The notes under the pieces are model-generated. The model searched no databases. It had not been told where the DNA came from and saw only the letters and a program-made list of their open reading frames with translations. Below are positions 50,670 through 59,842 of a stretch of DNA of 64,000 nt, in pieces (the stretch's first letter is position 1; the number at the start of each line of letters is the position of its first letter). The translations under genes were made by a program, and so were the position numbers. Source of the stretch: NAT127 sp034717695 (lineage in GTDB: Bacteria; Pseudomonadota; Gammaproteobacteria; Pseudomonadales; Porticoccaceae); NCBI GenBank assembly GCA_034717695.1, contig JAYELS010000048.1:75068-139067 (forward strand), read 5' to 3'.

Positions 50670-52013
50670 ATGATCAAGATCCGTCGCGGTTTGGACGTGC
50701 CGATAGCGGGAGCTCCCGCCCAGGTCGTCCAGGATGGACCTGCCGTCAGATCAGTCGCCATTCTCGGCAACGACTACGTGGGAATGAAGCCCACCATGCG
50801 TGTCAAGGAGGGTGAGCGGGTCAAGCTCGGCCAGGTTCTCTTCGAAGACAAGAAAAATCCCGGTGTCCTCTTTACCTCCCCCGCCGCGGGCACGGTGATT
50901 GCCATCAACCGCGGCGAGCGCCGCGTGCTCCAGTCGGTGGTGATCGACATCGACGGCGACGAGGAAGAGACCTTCCCCGCCCCGGGCGAGGCGGCCCTGG
51001 CCTCCCTCGACCGCGCCGCCCTGGTGGACCTGCTGGTCCGTTCCGGCAGCTGGACCGCGCTGCGCACCCGGCCCTTCTCCAAGGTGCCCGCCATCGACAG
51101 CACGCCCCGCTCGATCTTCGTCACCGCCATCGATACCAATCCCCTGGCGGCGGACCCGGCGGTGGTCATCCCCGGGCGCGAGGCGGATTTCGTCAATGGC
51201 CTTCGGGCCCTGACCCGCCTCACCGATGGCGCCGTGCACCTCTGCACCGCCCCCGGCGCCGCCATCCCCGGCGGGGATGTGCCCGGGGTCAAGCGCCACG
51301 AATTCGCCGGCCCCCACCCGGCGGGCCTGGTGGGCACCCATATCCATTTCATCGATCCGGTGAGCGAGCACAAGACCGTGTGGCACATCGGCTACCAGGA
51401 CGTCATCGCCTGGGGCCGGCTGGTCACCAGCGGCCGCCTCGACGTCAGCCGCGTGGTGGCCCTCGGTGGCCCCCAGGTGGAGAACCCGGTACTGCTGCGC
51501 ACCCGCCTGGGGGCCCAGCTGGAGGAACTCACCGCCGGCGCCCTGCTCGGCGGCGAGAACCGTCTCATCTCCGGCTCCGTGCTGTCCGGTCGCAAGGCCG
51601 CCGGCGCCTTTGCCTACCTCGGCCGCTACCACGTTCAGGTGTCGGTGATCGCCGAGGGCCGCGAGCGGGAGTTCATCCACTACCTGTCCCCCGGGGTGAA
51701 CCGCTATTCCGCCATGCCGGTGTACTTCACCGCCTTCAACCGGCTGCGCAAGTTCAAGCTCACCAGCTCCACCAACGGCAGCGAGCGGGCCATGGTGCCC
51801 CTCGGCAACTACGAGCAGGTGATGCCCCTCGACATCCTTCCCACCCAGCTGCTGCGCTCCCTGATCGTCGGCGACACCGCCACCGCCCAGCGCCTTGGCT
51901 GCCTGGAGCTGGACGAGGAAGACCTGGCCCTGTGCACCTTCATGTGCGTGGGCAAGTACGAGTACGGCCCGATCCTCCGGGACAACCTCACCCGCATCGA
52001 GAAGGAGGGCTGA
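50670..52013 (+). CDS. nqrA: Na+-NQR subunit A
   Basis: This 447-residue peripheral subunit of the Na+-translocating NADH:quinone reductase binds ubiquinone. It begins MIKIRRGLDVPIAGAP, the standard N-terminus, with an N-terminal Rnf/Nqr barrel-sandwich part (VAILGNDYVGMKPTM) and the conserved GTHIHFIDPVSEHKTVWHIGYQDVI. ATG 50670 is chosen over a GTG at 50655 because it matches the family N-terminus. It has no transmembrane helices. It is first of the nqr cluster; nqrB follows after 3 bp. Confidence 0.97.
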   Translation: MIKIRRGLDVPIAGAPAQVVQDGPAVRSVAILGNDYVGMKPTMRVKEGERVKLGQVLFEDKKNPGVLFTSPAAGTVIAINRGERRVLQSVVIDIDGDEEETFPAPGEAALASLDRAALVDLLVRSGSWTALRTRPFSKVPAIDSTPRSIFVTAIDTNPLAADPAVVIPGREADFVNGLRALTRLTDGAVHLCTAPGAAIPGGDVPGVKRHEFAGPHPAGLVGTHIHFIDPVSEHKTVWHIGYQDVIAWGRLVTSGRLDVSRVVALGGPQVENPVLLRTRLGAQLEELTAGALLGGENRLISGSVLSGRKAAGAFAYLGRYHVQVSVIAEGREREFIHYLSPGVNRYSAMPVYFTAFNRLRKFKLTSSTNGSERAMVPLGNYEQVMPLDILPTQLLRSLIVGDTATAQRLGCLELDEEDLALCTFMCVGKYEYGPILRDNLTRIEKEG

Positions 52014-52016
52014 CCG

Positions 52017-53219
52017 ATGGCATTGCGCAAGTTGCTCGACCGCATGGAGCCCCACTTCCACAAGGGCGGCAGGTACGAGAAGTGGTACGCCCTCTACGAG
52101 GCGGTGGATACCATTTTCTACTCCCCCCCGGATGTCACCAAGAACGCCGCCCACGTGCGCGACGGCATCGACCTCAAGCGGGTGATGATCACCGTGTGGC
52201 TGGCGGCCTTTCCCGCCATGTTCTACGGCATGTACAACCTCGGCTTCCAGGCCAACACCATCCTCGCCGGCATGGGTGCCACCTCGGTGGAGGGTTGGCA
52301 CGGCGCCCTCATCAGCCTGCTGGCGGGCCACGATCCCAACAGCATCTGGGACTGCTTCTGGTACGGCGCGGTGTACTTCCTGCCCATCTACGCGGTGACC
52401 TTCATCGTCGGCGGGTTCTGGGAAGTGCTGTTCGCCATGATCCGCGGCCACGAGATCAACGAGGGCTTCTTCGTCACCTCGATCCTGTTCGCCCTCACCT
52501 GTCCGCCGGACATGCCCCTGTGGATGGTGGCCCTCGGCATCAGCTTCGGCGTGGTGATCGGCAAGGAGGTGTTCGGCGGCACCGGCAAGAACTTCCTCAA
52601 CCCCGCCCTCACCGGTCGCGCCTTCCTGTTCTTCGCCTACCCGGCGGAAATGTCCGGGGACGCGGTGTGGACCGCGGTTGACGGCTACACCGGCGCCACC
52701 GCCCTGTCCCTCGCCGCCAGTGACGGCATGGCGGCGGTGATGGCCAAGATGAGCTGGTTCGATGCCTTCCTCGGCAACAAGCACGGCTCCATCGGCGAGG
52801 TGTCGACCCTGGCGATCTTCATCGGCGGCGCCATCCTGCTCGCCACCCGCATCGCCTCCTGGCGCATCATGCTCGGGGTGATGCTGGGCATGGTGGCCCT
52901 GTCCACCCTGTTCAACCTGATCGGCTCCGACACCAACCCCATGTTCGCCATGCCCTGGTACTGGCACCTGGTGCTCGGCGGCTTTGCCTTCGGCATGGTG
53001 TTCATGGCCACCGATCCGGTGTCGGCGGCCATGACCAACACCGGCAAGCTGTGGTTCGGCGCCCTCATCGGCGTGATGGTGGTGCTGATCCGGGTGGTCA
53101 ACCCGGCCTTCCCGGAAGGCATGATGCTGGCCATCCTGTTCGCCAACCTGTTCGCTCCCCTGATCGACCACTTCGTGGTGCAATCCAACGTCAAGAGGAG
53201 GCTCGCCCGTGGCCAGTAA
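52017..53219 (+). CDS. nqrB: Na+-NQR subunit B
   Basis: The 400-residue integral membrane subunit has about ten helices (for example VMITVWLAAFPAMFYGMYNLG and ALISLLAGHDPNS-flanked segments) and carries covalent FMN on a Thr in GYTGATAL (T228), plus riboflavin in homologues. It forms part of the Na+ channel with NqrD/E. KEVFGGTGKNFLNPALTGRAF is a conserved loop. It starts 3 bp after nqrA with GAGGGCTGACC upstream and overlaps nqrC by 11 bases. Confidence 0.97.
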   Translation: MALRKLLDRMEPHFHKGGRYEKWYALYEAVDTIFYSPPDVTKNAAHVRDGIDLKRVMITVWLAAFPAMFYGMYNLGFQANTILAGMGATSVEGWHGALISLLAGHDPNSIWDCFWYGAVYFLPIYAVTFIVGGFWEVLFAMIRGHEINEGFFVTSILFALTCPPDMPLWMVALGISFGVVIGKEVFGGTGKNFLNPALTGRAFLFFAYPAEMSGDAVWTAVDGYTGATALSLAASDGMAAVMAKMSWFDAFLGNKHGSIGEVSTLAIFIGGAILLATRIASWRIMLGVMLGMVALSTLFNLIGSDTNPMFAMPWYWHLVLGGFAFGMVFMATDPVSAAMTNTGKLWFGALIGVMVVLIRVVNPAFPEGMMLAILFANLFAPLIDHFVVQSNVKRRLARGQ

Positions 53220-53982
53220 TGATCGCATCAGCAAGGTGTTCGGGGTGGCCGTCACCCTGTGCCTGGTGTGCGCCGTGGTGGTGTCCGCGTCGGCGGTGCT
53301 TCTGCGGGACGCCCAGCAGGCCAACAAGGCCCTGGACAAGAAACGCAATATCCTCGCCGCCGCCGGCCTTCTGCAGGAGGGCGTGAGCGTCGAGAAGCAG
53401 TTCGAGAACGTCGAGACCCGGGTGGTGGATCTCGCCACCGGCAAGTTCACCGACGCGGTGGACCCGGCCAGCTACGACCAGAAGAAGGCCGCCAAGGTGC
53501 CCGCCCTGTCGGACAGGCTGCCCGCCGAGGAGGATATCGCCAAGATCGGTCGCCGCGAGAAGTACGCGCTGGTCTACATCGTCCGCGACGGGGAGGGCAT
53601 CGACAAGGTGATCCTGCCCATCAAGGGCTATGGCCTTTGGTCCACCCTCTACGGCTTCCTCGCCCTGGAGGCGGATCTCAACACCGTCGCCGGTATCGGT
53701 TTCAACGAGCACGCCGAAACCCCCGGCCTCGGCGGCGAGGTGGACAACCCCCTGTGGAAGGCGAAGTGGCCCGGCAAGGCGCTGTATGGCGACGACGGCG
53801 ATGTCCAGCTCACGGTGATCAAGGGCACGGTGGACGAGACCCGTCCCGAGGCGGGCCACCAGGTGGACGGCCTGTCCGGCGCCACCCTCACCACCCGCGG
53901 CATCGACAACCTTATCAAGTTCTGGATGGGTGAACGCGGCTTCGCCCAGTTCCTGTCCAACCTGAAATCCGGGGAGGCCTGA
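53209..53982 (+). CDS. nqrC: Na+-NQR subunit C
   Basis: The 257-residue subunit has one N-terminal membrane helix (VFGVAVTLCLVCAVVVSASAVLL) and a periplasmic FMN domain. The FMN is attached by ApbE to T226 in SGATLTTR. GFNEHAETPGLGGEVDN is the conserved FMN-domain block. It starts with GTG 53209 inside nqrB, so translation is coupled. It transfers electrons from NqrF/NqrD-E toward NqrB. Confidence 0.97.
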   Translation: MASNDRISKVFGVAVTLCLVCAVVVSASAVLLRDAQQANKALDKKRNILAAAGLLQEGVSVEKQFENVETRVVDLATGKFTDAVDPASYDQKKAAKVPALSDRLPAEEDIAKIGRREKYALVYIVRDGEGIDKVILPIKGYGLWSTLYGFLALEADLNTVAGIGFNEHAETPGLGGEVDNPLWKAKWPGKALYGDDGDVQLTVIKGTVDETRPEAGHQVDGLSGATLTTRGIDNLIKFWMGERGFAQFLSNLKSGEA

Positions 53983-53987
53983 TCGCC

Positions 53988-54647
53988 ATGAAAATCAAGG
54001 ATATCGTCGTCAAACCCATTTTCGACAACAACCCCATCGCCCTGCAGATTCTCGGTATCTGCTCGGCCCTGGCGGTCACCTCCAGCATGAAGGTGTCCCT
54101 GGTGATGTGCGTTGCGCTGACCCTGGTAACCGCCTTCTCCAACCTGTTCGTGTCGTTGATCCGCAACCATATCCCCAGCAGCATCCGCATCATCGTGCAG
54201 ATGACCATCATCGCCTCCCTGGTGATCGTGGTGGATCAGATCATCAAGGCGGTGGCCTACGACATCAGCAAGCAGCTGTCGGTGTTCGTCGGCCTCATCA
54301 TCACCAACTGCATCGTGATGGGCCGTGCTGAAGCCTTCGCCATGAAGAACCCGCCGATCCCGAGCTTCCTCGACGGCATCGGCAACGGCCTCGGCTACAG
54401 CTTCATCCTGATTGTGCTGTCGGTGATTCGCGAGCTGTTCGGTTCCGGCAAGCTGATGGGCTACGAGATCCTGCCGGTGGTGAGTGCCGGCGGCTGGTAT
54501 GTCCCCAACGGCCTCCTGCTACTGCCCCCCAGCGCCTTCTTCCTGATCGGTATGATCATCTGGGCGCTGCGCACCGTGAAGAAGGGCCAGGTTGAAGAAC
54601 CTGAGTTCAGGATTGCCCCCAATTCCTCCCTGAAGGAGGTGGTGTGA
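53988..54647 (+). CDS. nqrD: Na+-NQR subunit D
   Basis: The 219-residue membrane subunit has about six helices. It begins MKIKDIVVKPIFDNNPIALQILGICSAL, and the conserved Cys in ISK-to-FVGLIITNCIVMGRAEAFA contributes to the iron centre shared with NqrE. It resembles RsxE/RnfE. It follows nqrC by 5 bp and its stop overlaps the nqrE start. Confidence 0.97.
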   Translation: MKIKDIVVKPIFDNNPIALQILGICSALAVTSSMKVSLVMCVALTLVTAFSNLFVSLIRNHIPSSIRIIVQMTIIASLVIVVDQIIKAVAYDISKQLSVFVGLIITNCIVMGRAEAFAMKNPPIPSFLDGIGNGLGYSFILIVLSVIRELFGSGKLMGYEILPVVSAGGWYVPNGLLLLPPSAFFLIGMIIWALRTVKKGQVEEPEFRIAPNSSLKEVV

Positions 54648-55264
54648 TGGAACATTATCTGAGTCTTCTCATCCGCTCGATTTTCATCGAGAACATGGCG
54701 CTGGCGTTTTTCCTGGGGATGTGTACCTTCATCGCTCTGTCGAAGAAGATGGAAGCGGCCATTGGCCTCGGCATCGCGGTGATCGTGGTGCTGACCATCA
54801 CCACCCCGGTGAACAACCTGATCTACAAGGGCTTACTGGCGGAAGGCGCATTGTCCTGGACCGGCGTCGAGGCCTTGGCCAAGCTCGATCTGAGCTTCCT
54901 GGGCTTGCTCAGCTACATCGGCGTGATCGCCGCCATTGTGCAGATCATGGAGATGTTCCTCGACAAGTTCGTGCCGGCGCTCTACAACGCCCTCGGCGTG
55001 TTCCTCCCCCTCATCACGGTGAACTGCGCCATCATGGGTGCTGCCCTGTTCATGGTGGAGCGGGATTACAACCTGCCCGAGAGCGCCGTGTACGGCCTTG
55101 GTGCCGGTGCCGGCTGGGCGCTGGCCATCATCGCCCTGGCCGGTATCCGCGAAAAGCTCAAGTACAGCGATGTCCCCGCCGGCCTTCAGGGGCTCGGTAT
55201 CACCTTTATCACCGTCGGTCTGATGTCCCTTGGCTTCATGTCCTTCGGCGGTATCGACCTGTAA
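54647..55264 (+). CDS. nqrE: Na+-NQR subunit E
   Basis: The 205-residue membrane subunit has six helices. MEHYLSLLIRSIFIENMALAFFLGMC and PLITVNCAIMGAALFMVERDY hold the two Cys that, with NqrD, bind iron in the membrane. It is a homologue of RsxA/RnfA. ATG 54647 overlaps the nqrD stop; the GTG one codon earlier is less likely. nqrF follows after 25 bp. Confidence 0.97.
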   Translation: MEHYLSLLIRSIFIENMALAFFLGMCTFIALSKKMEAAIGLGIAVIVVLTITTPVNNLIYKGLLAEGALSWTGVEALAKLDLSFLGLLSYIGVIAAIVQIMEMFLDKFVPALYNALGVFLPLITVNCAIMGAALFMVERDYNLPESAVYGLGAGAGWALAIIALAGIREKLKYSDVPAGLQGLGITFITVGLMSLGFMSFGGIDL

Positions 55265-55289
55265 CCGGTGAAGTGGAGTATCTGACGCT

Positions 55290-56513
55290 ATGAATTTTGA
55301 AATTGTCCTTGGCGTTGCCATGTTCACCGCGATCGTGCTCGGGCTGGTGGTGATCATCCTCAGCGCCCGGGCCCGGCTGGTGAGTTCCGGCAACGTCGAA
55401 ATCGTCATCAATCACGAGAAAACCATCACCGTCCCGGCGGGCAACAAGCTGCTGCAGACCCTCGCCAACGAGGGCATCTTCCTCGCTTCGGCCTGCGGTG
55501 GCGGCGGCAGCTGCGCCCAGTGCAAGTGTATCGTCGAGGAGGGCGGCGGCGCCATGTTGCCCACCGAGGAGCCCCACTTCACCCGTCGCGATGCGAAGGA
55601 AGGCTGGCGCCTGTCCTGCCAGGTGCCGGTCAAGCAGAACATGAAGATCGAGGTGCCGGAGGATGTCTTCGGCGTCAAGCAGTGGGAGTGCACCGTCGAG
55701 TCCAACCCCAATGTGGCCACCTTCATCAAGGAACTGACCCTGCGCCTGCCGGAGGGGGAGAACGTCAACTTCCGCGCCGGCGGCTATGTGCAGCTCGAGG
55801 CGCCGCCCCATCATGTCCACTTCAAGGACTTCGAGATCGGCGAGGAGTACCGGGGGGACTGGGAGCGGTTTGGATTCTTCAACCTGGAGTCGAAGATCAC
55901 CGAGCCTGTGATCCGCGCCTACTCCATGGCCAACTACCCGGAAGAGCGCGGCATCGTCAAGTTCAACATCCGTATCGCGACGCCCCCCCCGGGCAGCAAG
56001 GGTATCCCTCCAGGGCAGATGTCCTCCTACGTGTTCAGCCTGAAGCCCGGCGACAAGATCACCGTGTACGGACCCTTTGGCGAGTTCTTCGCCAAGGACA
56101 CCAAGGCGGAGATGGTGTTCATCGGCGGCGGTGCCGGCATGGCCCCCATGCGCTCCCACATCTTCGACCAGCTGCGCCGGCTCAAGACCGACCGCAAGAT
56201 CTCCTTCTGGTACGGCGCCCGCAGCCTTCGCGAGTGCTTCTACACCGAGGAATACGACGAACTGGCGGCGGAGAACCCCAACTTCCAGTGGCACCTGGCC
56301 CTGTCCGATCCCCAGCCGGAGGACAACTGGAGCGGCCTTACCGGCTTCATCCACAACGTGTTGTACGAGCAGTACCTGAAGGACCATCCGGCCCCGGAGG
56401 ATTGCGAGTTCTACATGTGCGGTCCGCCGATGATGAACGCTGCCTGCATCAAGATGTTGCTCGACCTCGGCGTGGAGCGGGACAACATTCTGCTGGATGA
56501 CTTTGGTGGCTGA
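55290..56513 (+). CDS. nqrF: Na+-NQR subunit F (NADH-oxidising)
   Basis: This 407-residue subunit takes electrons from NADH. It has an N-terminal membrane helix (EIVLGVAMFTAIVLGLVVIILS) and a 2Fe-2S ferredoxin domain with C69, C75, C78 and C110 (CGGGGSCAQC, LSCQ). The FAD site is RAYSMANYPEE and the NAD site is GGGAGMAPMRSH, ending in the conserved CGPPMMNAACIKMLLDLGVERDNILLDDFGG. It is complete, and overlaps apbE by 17 bases. Confidence 0.98.
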   Translation: MNFEIVLGVAMFTAIVLGLVVIILSARARLVSSGNVEIVINHEKTITVPAGNKLLQTLANEGIFLASACGGGGSCAQCKCIVEEGGGAMLPTEEPHFTRRDAKEGWRLSCQVPVKQNMKIEVPEDVFGVKQWECTVESNPNVATFIKELTLRLPEGENVNFRAGGYVQLEAPPHHVHFKDFEIGEEYRGDWERFGFFNLESKITEPVIRAYSMANYPEERGIVKFNIRIATPPPGSKGIPPGQMSSYVFSLKPGDKITVYGPFGEFFAKDTKAEMVFIGGGAGMAPMRSHIFDQLRRLKTDRKISFWYGARSLRECFYTEEYDELAAENPNFQWHLALSDPQPEDNWSGLTGFIHNVLYEQYLKDHPAPEDCEFYMCGPPMMNAACIKMLLDLGVERDNILLDDFGG

Positions 56514-57564
56514 TCGCCGGCCACCCGCGGCGACAGGAACGGGGCTTTGCGCCTCGTTTTTGTTTGCCCTGGCGGTGCTGCTCGCCGGCTGCGGCGGGGA
56601 GCAGGCGGCGCTGGTGTTCAGCGGCCAGACCATGGGCACCAGCTACCACATCAAGGTCGTCCCGGGGGAGGTGCCCGTGCCCGGGGATATCGAGGCGGGT
56701 GTGTTCGCCGCCCTCGACGCCGTCGACCGGGCCATGACCACCTACGACGACCAGTCGGAGCTGATGCGCCTCAACCGGGCGCCGCTGGGGGAGGCTTTTC
56801 CGGTCTCCGCGCCGCTGTTCGAGGTGCTGGCCATTGCCCACCGTGTGTATCGCGACAGCGCTGGCGCCTTCGACCCCACCGTCGGGCCCCTGGTGGACCT
56901 GTGGGGTTTCGGCCCGGCGCCGGGTGACGACCGGGTGCCGTCCGACGGCGCCATCGATGCCCTGAGGGCCAATCTCGGCTACGACGCCCTCGGCCTCGAC
57001 GCTGAACCGCCCCGGGCCACACGCCGGAGGGATATCCGCCTCGACCTGTCGGCGGTGGCCAAGGGCTATGGCGCGGACCGGGCGGCGGCGTATCTGCGCG
57101 GTCTCGGCTTCGACGATTTCATGGTGGAAGTGGGGGGCGAGATGGCCCTCGCCGGCCATAACGCCGAGGGCAAGCCCTGGCAGGTGGCGGTGGAGACCCC
57201 CACCAGCGACGGGCGCGGTATCCAGCGCATCATCGGGGTGAGTGATGCCGGGGTGGCCACCTCCGGGGACTACCGCAACTATTTCGAGCGGGACGGGGTG
57301 CGGTTCTCCCACACCATCGATCCCCGCAGCGGTCGGCCCATCCGCCACGGCCTCGCCTCGGTGACGGTGATCATGCCCACCGCCGCCGAGGCCGATGCCC
57401 TTGCCACCGCCTTCATGGTGATGGGGGAGGACGAGGCCCTGCGCCTGGCGGAGGCCCGGGATATTCCGCTGTTTTTGCTGGTCAAGGAGGGTGACGGGTT
57501 CGCCGAGCGCTGGTCCCGCGCCTTTGCCCCCTATCTCGGCGCGGCCGGGGAGGAACAACCGTGA
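56497..57564 (+). CDS. apbE: FAD:protein FMN transferase ApbE (lipoprotein)
   Basis: The 355-residue periplasmic enzyme moves FMN from FAD to the Thr of NqrB and NqrC. A lipobox LLAGC puts the lipid Cys at 32. The flavin- and Mg2+-site segments are MGTSYHIKVV, DLSAVAKGYGADRAA and HTIDPRSGRPI. The start ATG 56497 lies inside nqrF, which indicates coupling. It stands between nqrF and nqrM, as in many NQR clusters. Confidence 0.96.
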   Translation: MTLVADRRPPAATGTGLCASFLFALAVLLAGCGGEQAALVFSGQTMGTSYHIKVVPGEVPVPGDIEAGVFAALDAVDRAMTTYDDQSELMRLNRAPLGEAFPVSAPLFEVLAIAHRVYRDSAGAFDPTVGPLVDLWGFGPAPGDDRVPSDGAIDALRANLGYDALGLDAEPPRATRRRDIRLDLSAVAKGYGADRAAAYLRGLGFDDFMVEVGGEMALAGHNAEGKPWQVAVETPTSDGRGIQRIIGVSDAGVATSGDYRNYFERDGVRFSHTIDPRSGRPIRHGLASVTVIMPTAAEADALATAFMVMGEDEALRLAEARDIPLFLLVKEGDGFAERWSRAFAPYLGAAGEEQP

Positions 57565-57830
57565 TCGAATTTGCCATTGCCCTTGTCGTCATGCTGTTGA
57601 TCGTCGCCGCCATGGCGGTCGGCGTGATGATGGGGAGATCCCCCCTCAAGGGGTCCTGCGGCGGTGTCGGCGCCGCCCTGGGGGAACCCAACTACAGCTG
57701 CGAGATCTGTGGCGGCGACCCCGCCAAGTGCGACGCGGAGGCGGTGGACGAAAAGCCCGCAGCCGACAAGCCCGCTGAGGGCGGCCCCAAAACCGCTCTC
57801 GGCTATGACGCCAGTGGGAAAAGGCCCTGA
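57561..57830 (+). CDS. nqrM: NQR maturation protein NqrM
   Basis: The 89-residue protein has one N-terminal membrane helix (FAIALVVMLLIVAAMAVGVMM) and a four-Cys set C33, C47, C50 and C57 (GSC, SCEICGGDPAKC). The family (DUF539) is required for NQR assembly, most likely by delivering iron to the NqrD/E site. It starts with GTG 57561 overlapping the apbE stop. The C-terminal Lys/Ala/Pro-rich tail is not conserved. Confidence 0.96.
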   Translation: MIEFAIALVVMLLIVAAMAVGVMMGRSPLKGSCGGVGAALGEPNYSCEICGGDPAKCDAEAVDEKPAADKPAEGGPKTALGYDASGKRP

Positions 57831-57900
57831 GCGGGGCCGCCGTTGGCGTTCCGGGGCCGCCCACCCGGTCCGCTTGTGGCATGCCGGCCTTTTCGGTTAA

Positions 57901-59154
57901 ATGCCGGCGATGATCAACCCACTGCCCCTTTTCATCGGTCTTCGCTATGTGCGCAGCAAGCAGAGCGAAGGCTTTTTCTCGATAGTCTCCGGGCTTTCCT
58001 TCGGCGCCATGACCCTCGGGGTGATGGCGCTGATCATCGTGCTGTCGGTGATGAACGGCTTCGACCGGGAGATCAAGACCCGCATCCTCAACGTGGTGCC
58101 CCATCTCACCATCGAACACCCGATGCCCCTCGCCGGCTGGCGCGAGACCCTTGCGCCGGTGCTGGACCACCCCGATGTGGTGGCGGCCTCGCCCTATGTG
58201 GAGGCCCAGGGCATGCTCTCCACCGGCGATGGCTTCGAGGGGGCCAGCATCCAGGGGCTCGACCCCGCCAATGCCGCCACCCTGGCACTGCTCGCCGACA
58301 GCCTGGTGGCGGGTTCCCTCGACGGGCTTGGGCCCGGTGAATACGGGGTGGTGCTCGGCAGCCTGCTCGCCCGCTCCCTCAAGGTGATGACCGGCGACAG
58401 CGTCCTGCTCACCCTGCCGGAGATGACCGTCACCCCGGTGGGGGTGTTCCCCCGGGTCAAGCGCCTGCGGGTGGTGGGGGTGTTTGAGGTGGGGGCCCAG
58501 GTGGACGGGGGTATTGCCTTCATCCACCTCGTCGATGCCCAGAGGCTGTTGCGCACCGGCGACGCCATCCAGGGGGTGCGCCTCGGTCTCGCCGATCCCT
58601 TCGCGGTGGAGCGGGTGCTCGCCGAACTCGCCCCGGGCCTGCCGGAGGGCGCCCGCGCCAGCAGCTGGCAGCAGTCCCTGCGGGCCCTGTTCGACGCCAT
58701 CAAGATGGAGAAGCTGGTGGTGGGGGTGCTGCTGGCGGTGATCATCATGGTGGCCGCCTTCAATATCGTCGCCAGCCTGGTGCTGATGGTGGCGGACAAG
58801 CGCAAGGATATCGCCGTGCTCCGCGCCATGGGGGCCACCAGCGCCACCGTGACCGGCATCTTCCGGGTCCAGGGGGCCGCCGTGGGCCTTTCCGGGGTGC
58901 TGCTCGGCACGGTGGCGGGCTGTCTGCTGGCCTGGCAGCTGGGGGCCATCGTCGCCTTTTTCGAAGGTCTGTTGGGGGTGGCGGTGTTCGATCCGGAAAT
59001 CTATTTCATCAGCGAGCTGCCGAGCGACCTGCAATGGCCGGATGTGGCCATCGTCGCCGGTCTCGGGGTGATCATCAGCCTGCTGGCCACCCTCTACCCC
59101 GCCTGGCGGGCCGGGCAGGTCAGCCCCGCGGAGGTTTTGCGCTATGAACACTGA
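57901..59154 (+). CDS. lolC: Lipoprotein-releasing ABC transporter permease LolC
   Basis: The 417-residue membrane subunit of LolCDE extracts lipoproteins from the inner membrane for LolA. The N-terminal helix (FFSIVSGLSFGAMTLGVMALIIVLSVMNGFDREI) is followed by a large periplasmic domain to about 265, and three C-terminal helices. YVRSKQSEGFFS is typical of LolC. ATG 57901 is used; an ATG at 57910 is possible. It overlaps lolD by 11 bases. Confidence 0.92.
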   Translation: MPAMINPLPLFIGLRYVRSKQSEGFFSIVSGLSFGAMTLGVMALIIVLSVMNGFDREIKTRILNVVPHLTIEHPMPLAGWRETLAPVLDHPDVVAASPYVEAQGMLSTGDGFEGASIQGLDPANAATLALLADSLVAGSLDGLGPGEYGVVLGSLLARSLKVMTGDSVLLTLPEMTVTPVGVFPRVKRLRVVGVFEVGAQVDGGIAFIHLVDAQRLLRTGDAIQGVRLGLADPFAVERVLAELAPGLPEGARASSWQQSLRALFDAIKMEKLVVGVLLAVIIMVAAFNIVASLVLMVADKRKDIAVLRAMGATSATVTGIFRVQGAAVGLSGVLLGTVAGCLLAWQLGAIVAFFEGLLGVAVFDPEIYFISELPSDLQWPDVAIVAGLGVIISLLATLYPAWRAGQVSPAEVLRYEH

Positions 59155-59842
59155 GTCCCGGGAGCCGGTGCTCCGCTGCCAGGGGGTGGACAAGTCCTAC
59201 CGCCAGGGCTCCCAGCTGGTGAAGGTGCTGGGGGACGTCAACTGCGCCATCGCCGCCGGGGAACTGGTGGCCATCGTCGGTTCCTCCGGTTCCGGCAAGT
59301 CCACCCTGCTGAATCTGATGGGGGGCCTCGACGACCCGGACCGGGGTGAGATCCACGTCAATGGCCAGTTGCTCCAGCCCCTGTCGGAATCCCGCCGCGC
59401 CCGCTGGCGCAATGCCCACCTCGGCTTCGTCTACCAGTTTCACCACCTGCTGGGGGAATTCACCGCCCTGGAGAACGTCGCCATTCCCAACCTCATTGGC
59501 GGCAAGGGCCACGGCGAGGCCAACGCCATCGCCCGGGGTCTCCTCGAGCGGGTCGGCCTCGGCGAGCGCATCGGCCACAGGCCCGCGGCCCTGTCCGGCG
59601 GCGAGCGCCAGCGGGTGGCCATCGCCCGGGCCCTGGCCACCAGTCCCTCCTGCGTGCTGATGGACGAGCCCACCGGCAACCTCGACCCCACCACCGCCGC
59701 CACGGTGCTGAACCTGCTGCTGGAACTGAACCGCGACCTGGGCATCAGCTTCGTGATCGTCACCCACGACATGTCCATCGCCGCCCGCATGGATCGCATC
59801 CTGCGCCTCGATGGGGGCCGCCTGGAGGCCGCCGTTGCCTAG
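59144..59842 (+). CDS. lolD: Lipoprotein-releasing ABC transporter ATPase LolD
   Basis: This 232-residue ABC ATPase has Walker A GSSGSGKST (46-54), the signature LSGGERQR (about 151-158), Walker B CVLMDEPTGNLD and the switch His in VIVTHD. It powers LolCE on the cytoplasmic side. It starts inside lolC and its end overlaps lolE. Confidence 0.96.
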   Translation: MNTESREPVLRCQGVDKSYRQGSQLVKVLGDVNCAIAAGELVAIVGSSGSGKSTLLNLMGGLDDPDRGEIHVNGQLLQPLSESRRARWRNAHLGFVYQFHHLLGEFTALENVAIPNLIGGKGHGEANAIARGLLERVGLGERIGHRPAALSGGERQRVAIARALATSPSCVLMDEPTGNLDPTTAATVLNLLLELNRDLGISFVIVTHDMSIAARMDRILRLDGGRLEAAVA